A DNA stretch of 37,170 nt from Promethearchaeota archaeon. GTDB lineage: Archaea > Asgardarchaeota > Lokiarchaeia > Sigyniarchaeales > SOKP01. The notes under the pieces are model-generated. The model was not told the DNA's origin. It saw nothing but the letters and a program-made list of their open reading frames with translations, and did not search any database. A program made the translations under genes and the position numbers. The stretch is taken from positions 1 to 37,170 of the forward strand of contig SDNY01000026.1 of the NCBI GenBank assembly GCA_004524535.1. Direction: 5' to 3'. This document shows, one piece after another, positions 25,480-33,569 of the stretch; within the stretch, counting starts at the first letter, position 1; each line of letters begins with the position of its first letter.

Positions 25480-27057
25480 ATGTTAGAGAAAGATATTTTA
25501 AAAGAATTTCAAGATGTTGTAGGTCCAGAATTTATCGATGATGGGGATGTAATGACAAATGTTTATGCCTATAATTGGTGTACTGAGTTTGTTAATTATA
25601 TGGAGGGAAAAGAACCAATCCCATTTTCTCCTGTGCCTAAAGCTGTAATACTTCCTTCTACTACAGAAGAAGTCCAAAAAATCATTAAATTATGCAATAA
25701 ATATAAGATTAAATTTAAAGCTCAATCAACTGGCCTTGGTCCATGGAATCAACCAAGCACAGATAACTCTATAATATTAGATCTCCGTAGAATGAATAAG
25801 ATCGTTAAAATTGATGAAAAAAACTTGTATGCCGTAGTAGAATCATATGTTAGTGGAGCACAGCTTCAAGCAGAAGCCATGAAATACGGTTTGACAGTCC
25901 ACATGCCTGGGGCAGGCCCAATGGCATCACCTCTGGCGAGTCACACCTCAATGGCGGGTCCTGGCTTTACATCACCCCAAACGGGCCATAGTGCAAGGAA
26001 TGTTTTAGGGGTTGAGTGGGTACTTCCTGATGGAAAAATAATGAGATTAGGTTCATTAGGACAGAAAAATAATCCTGATTGGTTTATTGGTGATGGTCCC
26101 GGTCCAAGTTTGAGAGGTATCATGAGGGGATGGGTTGGTGCAAAATCGGGAATCGGTGTTTTTACTAAAGTTGGTATAAAATTATTTCCCTATCCAACTG
26201 ACACAAAATTTGTCATGACTGGTCACGCACCTCTCTATAATTTTGAAAAACCAGATTATATAAGAGCCTATGTTTTTGATTGTAAAAGCTGGAAAGGATT
26301 AGAGAAGATAATGCTGCGGGTAGAAGAAGAGGAAGTCGGTTTTATAGTTAGTCATATATCTGGTTTAGCTGTCATGGCTATTTTTTCATACAGTATAGAA
26401 GGTTTGATGGATAAAATGGCTCTTGGTGTATTGAAAAATCCGTTATTGGTGGTTATGGGAGCAAGAACAAAACGAGAATTTGATTATAAACAAATGGTCA
26501 TGGAGGATATACTCACTGAATATGATCTCGAAAATATTATAGATACAAAATATGTTCCTGAGAAAGTCTTCTATGCAGAATGTTTGCGTGCAAATCTGGG
26601 ATATCATGGTTTTATAGCAACTGGAGGGTTCCAGTCAGCTAAGGGTCAAGCAGATGCTGCTGCTTTATGTCTTCGTGCTGAGAAAACAAATATTCCTTTA
26701 AAGCAGAAATATATTAAAAAGGAGGCTATCGCAAATGATTTTGGTGAAGGCGCTTGGATGACTAGCTATGAGGGTGGACATTTTTTCCATATGGAGTCAC
26801 CTACAATGTTTAATCAATCAGATTTGAAAAGCGTGAAAGGAATGGCTAATTATATGGATGAAAGTAATAAACAAGATTTAATTAAACACTTAGGTGCGCC
26901 ATTTTTTATAGAGGGTGATAAATTACATGACGAATGGGGTCCTCATATGATGAATTATCATAATTGGCTTCGTAAAATTAAGGCAGCTTTTGACCCTAAC
27001 GGAGTTGCTGATTCAGGCTTTTACATAACCGCAAAAAAGGAGTGTGAAAATAAATGA
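25480..27057 (+). CDS. Second FAD-dependent (VAO-type) oxidoreductase
   Basis: VAO-family flavoprotein, distinct from the GlcD-like gene at 22711. Seen: the FAD domain PKAVILPSTTEEVQKIIKLC (53-72), a STGLGPWNQPS loop (83-93), IVKIDEKNLYAVVESYVSGAQLQ (108-130) and a C-terminal FDPNGVADSGFYI. Some features (NWCTEF near residue 32, GPGFTSPQTGHSARNVLGVEWVLPDG) are shared with aryl/hydroxy-acid oxidases of this superfamily. Length 525 is long but normal. It starts two bases after the HdrD-like stop and overlaps the small SCP2-like gene by 4 bp, so it is part of the same operon. With two flavoproteins and one Fe-S carrier, a two-step oxidation or a complex with two FAD subunits is possible. Confidence 0.8.
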   Translation: MLEKDILKEFQDVVGPEFIDDGDVMTNVYAYNWCTEFVNYMEGKEPIPFSPVPKAVILPSTTEEVQKIIKLCNKYKIKFKAQSTGLGPWNQPSTDNSIILDLRRMNKIVKIDEKNLYAVVESYVSGAQLQAEAMKYGLTVHMPGAGPMASPLASHTSMAGPGFTSPQTGHSARNVLGVEWVLPDGKIMRLGSLGQKNNPDWFIGDGPGPSLRGIMRGWVGAKSGIGVFTKVGIKLFPYPTDTKFVMTGHAPLYNFEKPDYIRAYVFDCKSWKGLEKIMLRVEEEEVGFIVSHISGLAVMAIFSYSIEGLMDKMALGVLKNPLLVVMGARTKREFDYKQMVMEDILTEYDLENIIDTKYVPEKVFYAECLRANLGYHGFIATGGFQSAKGQADAAALCLRAEKTNIPLKQKYIKKEAIANDFGEGAWMTSYEGGHFFHMESPTMFNQSDLKSVKGMANYMDESNKQDLIKHLGAPFFIEGDKLHDEWGPHMMNYHNWLRKIKAAFDPNGVADSGFYITAKKECENK

Positions 27058-27461
27058 GCGAATCAAATCTTATTTTAGATTACGCTAGAGAATTTGCGGG
27101 ACTATTAGAAAATATAGTGAATCCTTTAAACGAAAAATCTAGCTTCAAAGAAAAGTTTAAGAATACTCAGCGTAAGTTCCTAATAAACGCTACAAACTTA
27201 AACTATGCTGCTCTAATTATTATAAATAAAGGCCAATTGAGTGTTAAAAGCGTACCAAATAAACCAAAATCAAATTTAAAGAAAAAATCAATTGGTTGGG
27301 ATGGATTAGTTTCCATGGATACGCAGACATTCCTAGCATTTGCGATGAAAAGAATATCTATCATAAAACTCGGACTAAAATGGATATTTGGACCAGTTCA
27401 AATAAAGGGGATTTTTAAACTATTTCCTATGATGAAGCTGTTTGCTCTTCTACAAGAATAA
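27054..27461 (+). CDS. SCP2-like small lipid-binding protein (tentative)
   Basis: 135-residue protein with no clear enzyme motif. The middle and C-terminal part, WDGLVSMDTQTFLAFAMKR followed by FGPVQIKGIFKLFPMMKLFALL, resembles the pattern of SCP2 sterol-carrier domains (a Trp-Asp-Gly turn, an amphipathic helix, then an IKGxxxxLFPMMKLF ending). It would carry a hydrophobic ligand such as a lipid or fatty acyl chain. The gene overlaps the FAD gene by 4 bp and precedes the lipocalin-like gene, consistent with a carrier for a hydrophobic substrate of this operon. Family assignment is by eye and moderate. Confidence 0.5.
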   Translation: MSESNLILDYAREFAGLLENIVNPLNEKSSFKEKFKNTQRKFLINATNLNYAALIIINKGQLSVKSVPNKPKSNLKKKSIGWDGLVSMDTQTFLAFAMKRISIIKLGLKWIFGPVQIKGIFKLFPMMKLFALLQE

Positions 27462-27517
27462 TTCAGTAAATTTTTTATTTAATTTATATTATCTTTTATA
27501 TATTTAATGTGGTGTTA

Positions 27518-28564
27518 ATGACAGATAAAATTAAAGAAGCTTGGTCAGGACCAGGAAGAAAAGATGAGAAAATTACTGTATTCGACCCTAAATTTGATGC
27601 TCTACATATTGATATAAATAAGAAAGGAAATTCTGAATGGTGGTATTTTGATGCTCGTCTTGACAATGGTTATACTGTGGTTGGATTTTTTTGGGCAAAA
27701 CACCAGCGAACTGGAAAAGTTGCCGTAGAAATCGATATATATAAACCCAATGGAGAGAAAATCCAAAATACATACAATTATCTCCAATCAGATATGAAAG
27801 TTTCACGAGAAATTGCTGATGTTAGGATAGGCAAGAATTACTTAAAAGTGGATTCTTCAAATCAGAAATTACTTCAATATGAAATTTTTTTAGATGAAGG
27901 AGAATATGGAATGCACCTGAACTATACTGCTCAAGTTCATGGATGGATGCCTGGAAGAGGTTATACTGAGTTTAGAAATAAAGGACAGTTTGGTTGGGTT
28001 GTACCTCTCCCAAGAGCTCATGTAGAAGGAACTATAAAAGTAAATAATGAGACTATTGAAGTTAAAGGAGTTGGATATCATGATCATAATTGGATAAATT
28101 TCAATCTTGCTAGAATTGTAGATTATTGGTATTGGGGACGCCTTTACTCAGAAAATTTTACCCTTATTTATGCTTATATTCAATGCAGTAAAAAGATGGA
28201 TAACCATGCTATTAAAGTGCTTATGCTTGCGAAGAATGAAAATATTATTCTTAGTACTGGAGAATATGATTTGATACAAGAAAATTTTCAATATAATGAT
28301 AAAGTAGAAAATAGATATCCAAAAACTATAGTATTCAAACTTCCAAACGGGAATCAAATCAATTTAAATGTTCAGGAAATCATTGATGCTGATAGTTTGC
28401 TTTTAGAATTAAGTCCAGTTTTACGATTTATCGCTAAAAACCTCTTAAAACTCAGATCTGGTTATTTTAGGTTTAGTTCTAATTTCGATATCACTTTTAA
28501 TTATGAAGGAACTGCATATAAAGAAACGGGAACTACGCTCCATGAAATGGTAATAATTAAATAG
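27518..28564 (+). CDS. CrtC/AttH lipocalin-like protein
   Basis: Two-lipocalin-domain protein of the CrtC (hydroxyneurosporene synthase)/AttH group, whose members bind or hydrate hydrophobic molecules. Seen: EWWYFDARLDNGYTVVGFFW in the first domain, then HGWMPGRGY, and EVKGVGYHDHNWIN with the following DYWYWGRL (about 185-212), the signature of this family; several Trp and His line the pocket in known members. I start at the ATG 27518, after a GGTG-like site; an upstream GTG at 27509 would add three residues. It is the last gene of the operon 22711-28564, 56 bp after the SCP2-like gene. A hydratase role on an isoprenoid substrate is family knowledge, not shown here. Confidence 0.75.
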   Translation: MTDKIKEAWSGPGRKDEKITVFDPKFDALHIDINKKGNSEWWYFDARLDNGYTVVGFFWAKHQRTGKVAVEIDIYKPNGEKIQNTYNYLQSDMKVSREIADVRIGKNYLKVDSSNQKLLQYEIFLDEGEYGMHLNYTAQVHGWMPGRGYTEFRNKGQFGWVVPLPRAHVEGTIKVNNETIEVKGVGYHDHNWINFNLARIVDYWYWGRLYSENFTLIYAYIQCSKKMDNHAIKVLMLAKNENIILSTGEYDLIQENFQYNDKVENRYPKTIVFKLPNGNQINLNVQEIIDADSLLLELSPVLRFIAKNLLKLRSGYFRFSSNFDITFNYEGTAYKETGTTLHEMVIIK

Positions 28565-28591
28565 TATAAAATAAGTATAATGGAATAAAGC

Positions 28592-29011
28592 TTAGGATTT
28601 TAACAAATTTATTTTTTTAATTAGTTCCTCTGTGGAGAAAACAATAACTTTTTTCTGTCCTTCTTTTAACTTTTTATCATTCGACCAAACGTTAGAATTG
28701 AGTGCTAATGCAAGGGCTAAATAGATGGTATCTTTCGGATCAGGAGATATCTTTTCTGCTTTCTCGATTAAAGGAGTTATTTCTTTTTTAGGAACGATTG
28801 TAATTTGTTCTTTTAATAAATCCAAAAATTGGTTAAATTCTTTATTAGAACGATGAGTTTTTTTAAGAATTAGATCTTTATATTTAGAGAATTCCTCAAA
28901 TAAAAATTCGGGAGCAAATAATTGTAGTTTGTCACTAATTAAGAGTTCTGCGGTTGATCCTTCTTTAATTAATGCGGCAAAAAGGATATTAGCGTCAACC
29001 ACTAATTTCAT
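28592..29011 (-). CDS. vapC: PIN-domain ribonuclease toxin (VapC-like)
   Basis: Predicted ribonuclease toxin. Seen: the N-terminal MKLVVDANILF with Asp6 and an acidic set completing the PIN site at Glu40, Asp94 (PKDTIYLALAL) and Asp112 (WSNDKKL). 139 residues is normal for VapC. The ATG overlaps the upstream antitoxin stop by 4 bp, so the pair is co-translated. Its metal-dependent activity would be blocked by the small antitoxin. Convergent with the lipocalin-like gene (27 bp apart). Confidence 0.85.
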   Translation of the reverse strand: MKLVVDANILFAALIKEGSTAELLISDKLQLFAPEFLFEEFSKYKDLILKKTHRSNKEFNQFLDLLKEQITIVPKKEITPLIEKAEKISPDPKDTIYLALALALNSNVWSNDKKLKEGQKKVIVFSTEELIKKINLLKS

Positions 29012-29238
29012 TTTTGTTCACTTTTATAACGCTTAATTAAGTGCTCACTTATTTCTTTTCCAAGTTTTAGGGCATCTTCAGGTGTAATATCGCTATCTAT
29101 ATTAAACCCCTTCAAAAAATTTAGTTGAGTAATTTTTCTCTTTATTGAATCTCTTGCGACTTCAGACCAGTTTATTTCTGGAAATTTTTCCATTGCTTCC
29201 TTTAGTTCTTTAGGAATAGATAAAGTTAAATTTGCCAT
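29008..29238 (-). CDS. vapB: Antitoxin of the VapBC pair (ribbon-helix-helix-like)
   Basis: Short antitoxin. Seen: MANLTLSIPKELKEAMEKF, then NWSEVARDSIKRKI, the pattern of a ribbon-helix-helix DNA-binding protein, followed by a C-terminal tail (EISEHLIKRYKSEQK) that would embrace the toxin. It lies directly upstream of the toxin, overlapping by 4 bp. A perfect palindrome 29-46 bp upstream of the start is a likely autoregulatory operator. Confidence 0.85.
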   Translation of the reverse strand: MANLTLSIPKELKEAMEKFPEINWSEVARDSIKRKITQLNFLKGFNIDSDITPEDALKLGKEISEHLIKRYKSEQK

Positions 29239-29257
29239 GATAATTTCAGTTTGTTTT

Positions 29258-29284
29258 TATGTGAATATATGTGAATTCACATAT
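29258..29284 (-). promoter_or_regulatory. Perfect 18-bp palindromic operator plus half-site
   Basis: ATATGTGAATTCACATAT at 29267-29284 equals its own reverse complement. A further half-site TATGTGAA lies at 29258-29265, on the antitoxin side. The palindrome is 29-46 bp upstream of the antitoxin ATG (29238), where an autorepressing ribbon-helix-helix protein would bind. Confidence 0.75.
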
Positions 29285-29305
29285 TAAAAATTATTTATTT
29301 TTAAT

Positions 29306-29315
29306 AAAAAAAAAA
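29306..29315 (-). terminator. Oligo-T terminator candidate
   Basis: Ten consecutive A on the plus strand give T10 on the minus strand, about 63-72 nt after the stop of the FkbM gene at 29378-30208. Runs of T of this length are the typical archaeal termination signal; no hairpin is required. Confidence 0.35.
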
Positions 29316-29330
29316 TAATTAATATCATAT

Positions 29331-29372
29331 GATGAAGGCGACCGCAACGAAGAGCCATTAGAGTAGTCCGAA
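29331..29372. other. GC-rich islet, function unknown
   Basis: 42 bases with 22 G/C by my count, in DNA that is otherwise mostly A/T. It begins just after a 10-bp palindrome ATCATATGAT (29324-29333). I do not recognise it. It could be a small structured RNA, a foreign remnant or part of the 3' untranslated region of the minus-strand FkbM gene. Confidence 0.3.
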
Positions 29373-29377
29373 ATATA

Positions 29378-30208
29378 TTATTTTTTGGTAAATAACACGT
29401 TTTTTTGAATATTACATTTCCTATCGAATTTTAACCAATTGATATCATCATTAAAAGCCATAGAATCTACCCTATGCATATATCCATCGTATCCGTAATT
29501 ATTCAAAAATAAATCGATAATCTGCTTCGATTTTTTGGGTTTAAACTCAATAATAAAATCAATAGAACAATCAGGATTTAACCATGTACTCATGCCATTT
29601 AGTATCTGAGGTTCGTATCTCTCGGCATCTATTTTAATCAATTTTATTTTATCTAAAGGTTCATGTATTAACGTATCTAATCTTCTCTGTTTCACCTTAA
29701 TCGAACTAACCATACCGGGAATCAAAGACAGCATAGATATTATTCTATTATTACATCCTCCAACCATATTGCCGTATTTTACATCCTTAAATATGACTTC
29801 TTTGTTTTCATCCCCGGCGGCGACATCGAGTACAATGATATTATCTAACCCGTTTTCAGTAATATTTCTTTTTAATAGTGACACATTTATTGGCAATGGC
29901 TCAATTGCATAAACTTTACCTTGCGGTCCCACGAGTTTCCCCGCAAGTATACTAAATATACCTTCGTTTGCTCCGACATCAATGAATATATCCCCCTCCT
30001 TTAACGTGTTTTTCAAATACATCATTATAGAAGGTTCGTATCTTTTGTTTAAATACAAAAGCCTGCATAGAGTACTATTGACAGTATCACCGCAAAATAT
30101 TAGACCCTCCTCAGTTATAATTTTTAGGTCTCGCCTTTTTCCAAAAATCATCATCGCATATTTCAATCCGAATTTAATTACATTTATCACATTTGATAAA
30201 GTCGTCAT
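29378..30208 (-). CDS. FkbM-family methyltransferase (copy 2)
   Basis: SAM-dependent methyltransferase. Seen: DIFIDVGANEGIFSILAG (motif I, about 73-90), AIEPLPINVSLL with the acidic strand-2 residue (Glu103), and LIKIDAERYEPQILNGM, in which the usual KIDVEGAE is KIDAERYE. It is not a close copy of the gene at 6556. Its codons look less AT-biased than those of its neighbours: GGCGGCGACATC and CTTGCGGTCCC-type stretches occur. It lies between a toxin-antitoxin pair and a GC-rich islet on one side and a coiled-coil gene on the other. This suggests an acquired gene, likely for surface sugar methylation. Confidence 0.85.
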   Translation of the reverse strand: MTTLSNVINVIKFGLKYAMMIFGKRRDLKIITEEGLIFCGDTVNSTLCRLLYLNKRYEPSIMMYLKNTLKEGDIFIDVGANEGIFSILAGKLVGPQGKVYAIEPLPINVSLLKRNITENGLDNIIVLDVAAGDENKEVIFKDVKYGNMVGGCNNRIISMLSLIPGMVSSIKVKQRRLDTLIHEPLDKIKLIKIDAERYEPQILNGMSTWLNPDCSIDFIIEFKPKKSKQIIDLFLNNYGYDGYMHRVDSMAFNDDINWLKFDRKCNIQKNVLFTKK

Positions 30209-30257
30209 CGAAACACCTAAATCATTTTTTAAATATTTTCAAATGCAAAAGTTTTGT

Positions 30258-30884
30258 CTATGCTTTTTCTGCAGGTTTTGGAAATAATCGTTTTTTTAAT
30301 TTTGCTGTACTAGTATCAATATTGTATTCTACAAGATCAACTCTATCTAATTCTTGGACGGCCCTTAAAACCATGGCTCCTTGAATTCCGGTCGTGTTTT
30401 TTATATCATCTCTTGTCATTTCTTCCTTTTGACCGTGGAGGACGTGTAGGATCCGAAAATGCGGTTGACCCTGGAAAATTTTCTCTAATAATACAGAATA
30501 GATGGAAAGTAACGCTTGAATTCTTTCAAAACTTAATTCATGTTCTTCCATTTCCGCAGCAATTTTAGCAAATTTTCCTAATTCTTCTTTTACTTTTGCA
30601 TATTCTTCTAACAATCGCATCTGTTCTTCGGTCATTTGTCCTATCTTCTGATCTCGTTCTTGTTTATCTTTTTCTAATTGTTTAGTTTCGGCTTCTAATT
30701 TTTTTTTATCCAGCTCTAATTGAGTTTTCTCTCTTTCTAGTTGACTTTTTTCATCTTCTAATTGAGCTTTTACATTTCTAATATTAACTAATTCCTCTTT
30801 TGCTGTTTCTAATATATTTGGAATTCCTTGAATAGATTTAATCGTCTCATCAATAATTTTTAAAGTATCTTTTTCTCCTGACAT
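30258..30884 (-). CDS. Coiled-coil protein with C-terminal winged-helix-like domain
   Basis: Unassigned. Residues about 40-120 (from the ATG at 30884) form a long heptad-type Lys/Glu/Gln coiled coil (LEREKTQLELDKKKLEAE, then LEKDKQERDQKIGQM), followed by HELSFERIQALLSIYSVLLEKI and a compact C-terminal module HFRILHVLHGQKEEMTRDDIKNTTGIQGAMVLRAVQELDRVDLVEYN that looks like a winged helix. The chosen start is the ATG at 30884 (MSGEKDT); a TTG at 30893 would add three residues. It is divergent to the MFS gene across a 78-87-bp gap. A dimeric DNA-binding or scaffold role is possible. No named family was recognised. Confidence 0.6.
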   Translation of the reverse strand: MSGEKDTLKIIDETIKSIQGIPNILETAKEELVNIRNVKAQLEDEKSQLEREKTQLELDKKKLEAETKQLEKDKQERDQKIGQMTEEQMRLLEEYAKVKEELGKFAKIAAEMEEHELSFERIQALLSIYSVLLEKIFQGQPHFRILHVLHGQKEEMTRDDIKNTTGIQGAMVLRAVQELDRVDLVEYNIDTSTAKLKKRLFPKPAEKA

Positions 30885-30971
30885 TGAAATCAATTTATAT
30901 TTTGATATTAAATAATTTAAATTTCCTAATAAATTAATAAGTCTAAGTAAACTTAAGTTATTTTATTTATT

Positions 30972-32198
30972 TTGACAGAGGAAGAAAAACCTAAAGATCC
31001 ACGACTAATATTTGGAGTCTCTATACCCGTTTTTATTATGGGATTAGTCTCTTTTTTTACGGATGTCTCTAGTGAGATGATTCAAAGCATTTTGCCACTT
31101 TTTATTCTTTCAATTGGCGGGACTGTTTTAATTTTAGGACTAATTTCGGGTATAACAACAGCAGCTTCGAACATTTTAAAAGGTGCTTCTGGGTGGACAA
31201 GCGATAAAATAAACAAAAGAAAACCTTTTGTGGTTGCGGGCTATACAATTTCGAACCTTTCTAAACCCTTTATCGGTTTTAGTCCATCTTGGGAATATGT
31301 GTTAGGATTAAAGACTATTGATCGTTTAGGTAAAGGTCTTAGAACCTCTTCCAGAGATACTCTTATTTCTTATTACGCGATTGAAAAAGGAAAAGCATTC
31401 GGAATGCATAGAGCAATGGATACATTGGGCGCAGTATTAGGTTCTCTTCTAGCATTCTTTTTTCTATTTATCGCATGGTCGTATTCTCAAATAATATTTT
31501 TTTCCATAATTCCTGGTATATGTGCTGTAATTTTAATATTAACCGTAAAAGATGTTGATCCTACTAAAATGGATAATACAATGTTAAGATATTATGGAAA
31601 ACAAAGGGTTGACAAAGTTGATAGAAACTTTATAAAATTAATTATAATTCTTGGAGTTATCGAATTTGCCAGTTTAGATATTGCATTCCTTATAATCCGA
31701 TCTGCTGATTATGTATCAATTGAATATATTTTCTTAATCCCTCTTTTTTATCTAATCTCTAATATCGTTTATGTTATTTTTTCTCCAATGACTGGATCGC
31801 TTTCTGATAAAATCGGACGCAAACCAGTAATTATTACAGGATTATCAATGTTACTAATTTCATGTATTTTACTTGCTTTTCCCGTAGTTGTTTCAACATA
31901 TTCTATTATCTTGATAATTTTAATTTTTATAATGTTTGGATTCTACATGGCATCAGTAGATCCTATATCAAGAGCCTATGTTGCTGACTTGGCAGGTAGA
32001 AATAAAAGAGGGCGTGCCTATGGATATTACTACTTATCAGTCGGGCTTATATCATTAGTTGAGTCCTTGATTTTCGGTTTAATCTATTATTTCTTTTCGT
32101 TTACGTGGGCGTTTATATATATTTCAATAATGTTATTTGTATGTATGATTGTGTTTATAGCTACAGATTTCTCTAAAATCATTCAAAAAAAGAATTAA
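30972..32198 (+). CDS. MFS transporter
   Basis: Major facilitator superfamily permease in the cell membrane; substrate unknown. Seen: about 12 hydrophobic segments and two copies of the cytoplasmic loop motif A, SDKINKRKPFVVAGY after segment 2 and GSLSDKIGRKPVIITG in the second half, plus DRLGKGLRTSSRDTLISYY in the first half, found in a subgroup of MFS exporters/uptake proteins. The start is a TTG at 30972 (TEEEKPKDPR...); the first later ATG is at residue 23, inside the first membrane segment, so the TTG is preferred. Convergent with peptidase T (11 bp apart). Confidence 0.85.
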   Translation: MTEEEKPKDPRLIFGVSIPVFIMGLVSFFTDVSSEMIQSILPLFILSIGGTVLILGLISGITTAASNILKGASGWTSDKINKRKPFVVAGYTISNLSKPFIGFSPSWEYVLGLKTIDRLGKGLRTSSRDTLISYYAIEKGKAFGMHRAMDTLGAVLGSLLAFFFLFIAWSYSQIIFFSIIPGICAVILILTVKDVDPTKMDNTMLRYYGKQRVDKVDRNFIKLIIILGVIEFASLDIAFLIIRSADYVSIEYIFLIPLFYLISNIVYVIFSPMTGSLSDKIGRKPVIITGLSMLLISCILLAFPVVVSTYSIILIILIFIMFGFYMASVDPISRAYVADLAGRNKRGRAYGYYYLSVGLISLVESLIFGLIYYFFSFTWAFIYISIMLFVCMIVFIATDFSKIIQKKN

Positions 32199-32209
32199 AA
32201 TTTATTGAT

Positions 32210-33469
32210 TTATTCTTTAGTCCATAAATTTGCTAAATGAATTAAAACTTCTGAGGCTTTTTGTAAGGCAAGTGTAGGGATATATTCTTTTCTTGAATGA
32301 AACAATAGACCCCCTGCAAATATATTTGGAGTTGGAATTCCTTTTGAAGATAATTTAGCACCATCAGTTCCACCTCTGATTGAGTGAATTTTAACCTCTA
32401 TTTCGGCTAATTTGATTGCTTTTTTCGCTAAATCAACAATTTTTTCTTTCTTTTTCAAATATGTAAACATGTTTTCATATTGGTGTTTAAAAGCTAGTTC
32501 TATTTTAAGACCAGGATAAAGAGCTTCATACTTAGATTTTAAACTTCTTAAATATTCCATTCTTTTTTTATTATTCTCCAATTCAAAATCTCTAACAATT
32601 AGAGCTGCTGATGCTTCTTCTTCATTACCTTTGAGATATGAAAGATGATAAAAACCCTCCCTTTCTTCAGTTTTTTCAGGGGATTCTGCTTCTGGAAGGT
32701 CGCTTAAAAATCGACTGGCGATGTGAATAGCATTTATCATTAATCCTTTAGCGTATCCTGGATGAACATTGAGCCCTTTAAATTTAATTACCACACCCCA
32801 AGCGTCAAAACATTCGATTTCTAATTGTCCCATTTCTGATCCATCCATAGTATAGCACACTTCGGGGAGCTTTTTTTTATTGATCTTTGTTGTACCCCGA
32901 CCAATTTCTTCGTCAGGTGTAAAACATATCACTATTGGACCATGTTTTAATTCAGGAAACTTCTGCCATGTAGCACAAGCCGTCATGATCTCAGCAATGC
33001 CTGCTTTATTATCTGCTCCAAGTAATGTATCTCCTTGAGATGTAATTATATCAAGACCTATATATTCTTTTAATTGAGGAGAATCTACAGTTGTCAAGGT
33101 TAAGTCAGTGTTTTGAGCGAACTTAATATCACCTCCATCGTAATTTTTATGAATAACCGGTTTTACATCTTTACCATTTACGGCTGGTGAAGTATCTAGA
33201 TGGGCTATTAGACCAATTGTTTGTACTTTTTCAAATCCTTTACTTGATGGTAAAAAAGCGTAAACGAAACCAAATTTATCGTGAACCACATCTTCTAGAT
33301 TAAGGCTTTTTAACTCCTCAGCTAATAACTTTCCTAATTCAAATTGATTTTTGGTAGATGGAAATGTTTTTGAAATCTCATCTGAAGTAGTCCATATTTT
33401 GACATATCTCAAGAACCGGTCAATGGAATTATTTAATAAAAATGCTTGAATTTCTTTTGAAATGCTCAT
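32210..33469 (-). CDS. pepT: Peptidase T (tripeptide aminopeptidase)
   Basis: Zn-dependent M20-family exopeptidase that removes the N-terminal residue from tripeptides in the cytoplasm. Seen: GLIAHLDTSP with the first metal His/Asp, LLGADNKAGIAEI (bridging Asp), CFTPDEEIGRG (catalytic and metal Glu), YTMDGSEMG, and HSIRGGTDGAKLSSKGIPTPNIFAGG plus FHSRKEYIP (last metal His). This is the full PepT motif set. A TTG at 33478 would add three residues; the ATG at 33469 (MSISKEIQAF) fits the family better. Length about 419 is normal. Confidence 0.95.
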   Translation of the reverse strand: MSISKEIQAFLLNNSIDRFLRYVKIWTTSDEISKTFPSTKNQFELGKLLAEELKSLNLEDVVHDKFGFVYAFLPSSKGFEKVQTIGLIAHLDTSPAVNGKDVKPVIHKNYDGGDIKFAQNTDLTLTTVDSPQLKEYIGLDIITSQGDTLLGADNKAGIAEIMTACATWQKFPELKHGPIVICFTPDEEIGRGTTKINKKKLPEVCYTMDGSEMGQLEIECFDAWGVVIKFKGLNVHPGYAKGLMINAIHIASRFLSDLPEAESPEKTEEREGFYHLSYLKGNEEEASAALIVRDFELENNKKRMEYLRSLKSKYEALYPGLKIELAFKHQYENMFTYLKKKEKIVDLAKKAIKLAEIEVKIHSIRGGTDGAKLSSKGIPTPNIFAGGLLFHSRKEYIPTLALQKASEVLIHLANLWTKE

Positions 33470-33569
33470 TTTAATCAAAAAATAATCATCTATTTTTGCA
33501 ATTTAATTGATATGCAATTGTTTTTAAACATAAAAAATTATAGTAAAAGTATTAATTTTGGTGAAACAA

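Noticed and set aside
29329-29372. C/D-box small RNA or hammerhead ribozyme
   Set aside because: An ATGATGA motif is present, but there is no CUGA box at the right distance, and the stems needed for a hammerhead core do not pair.
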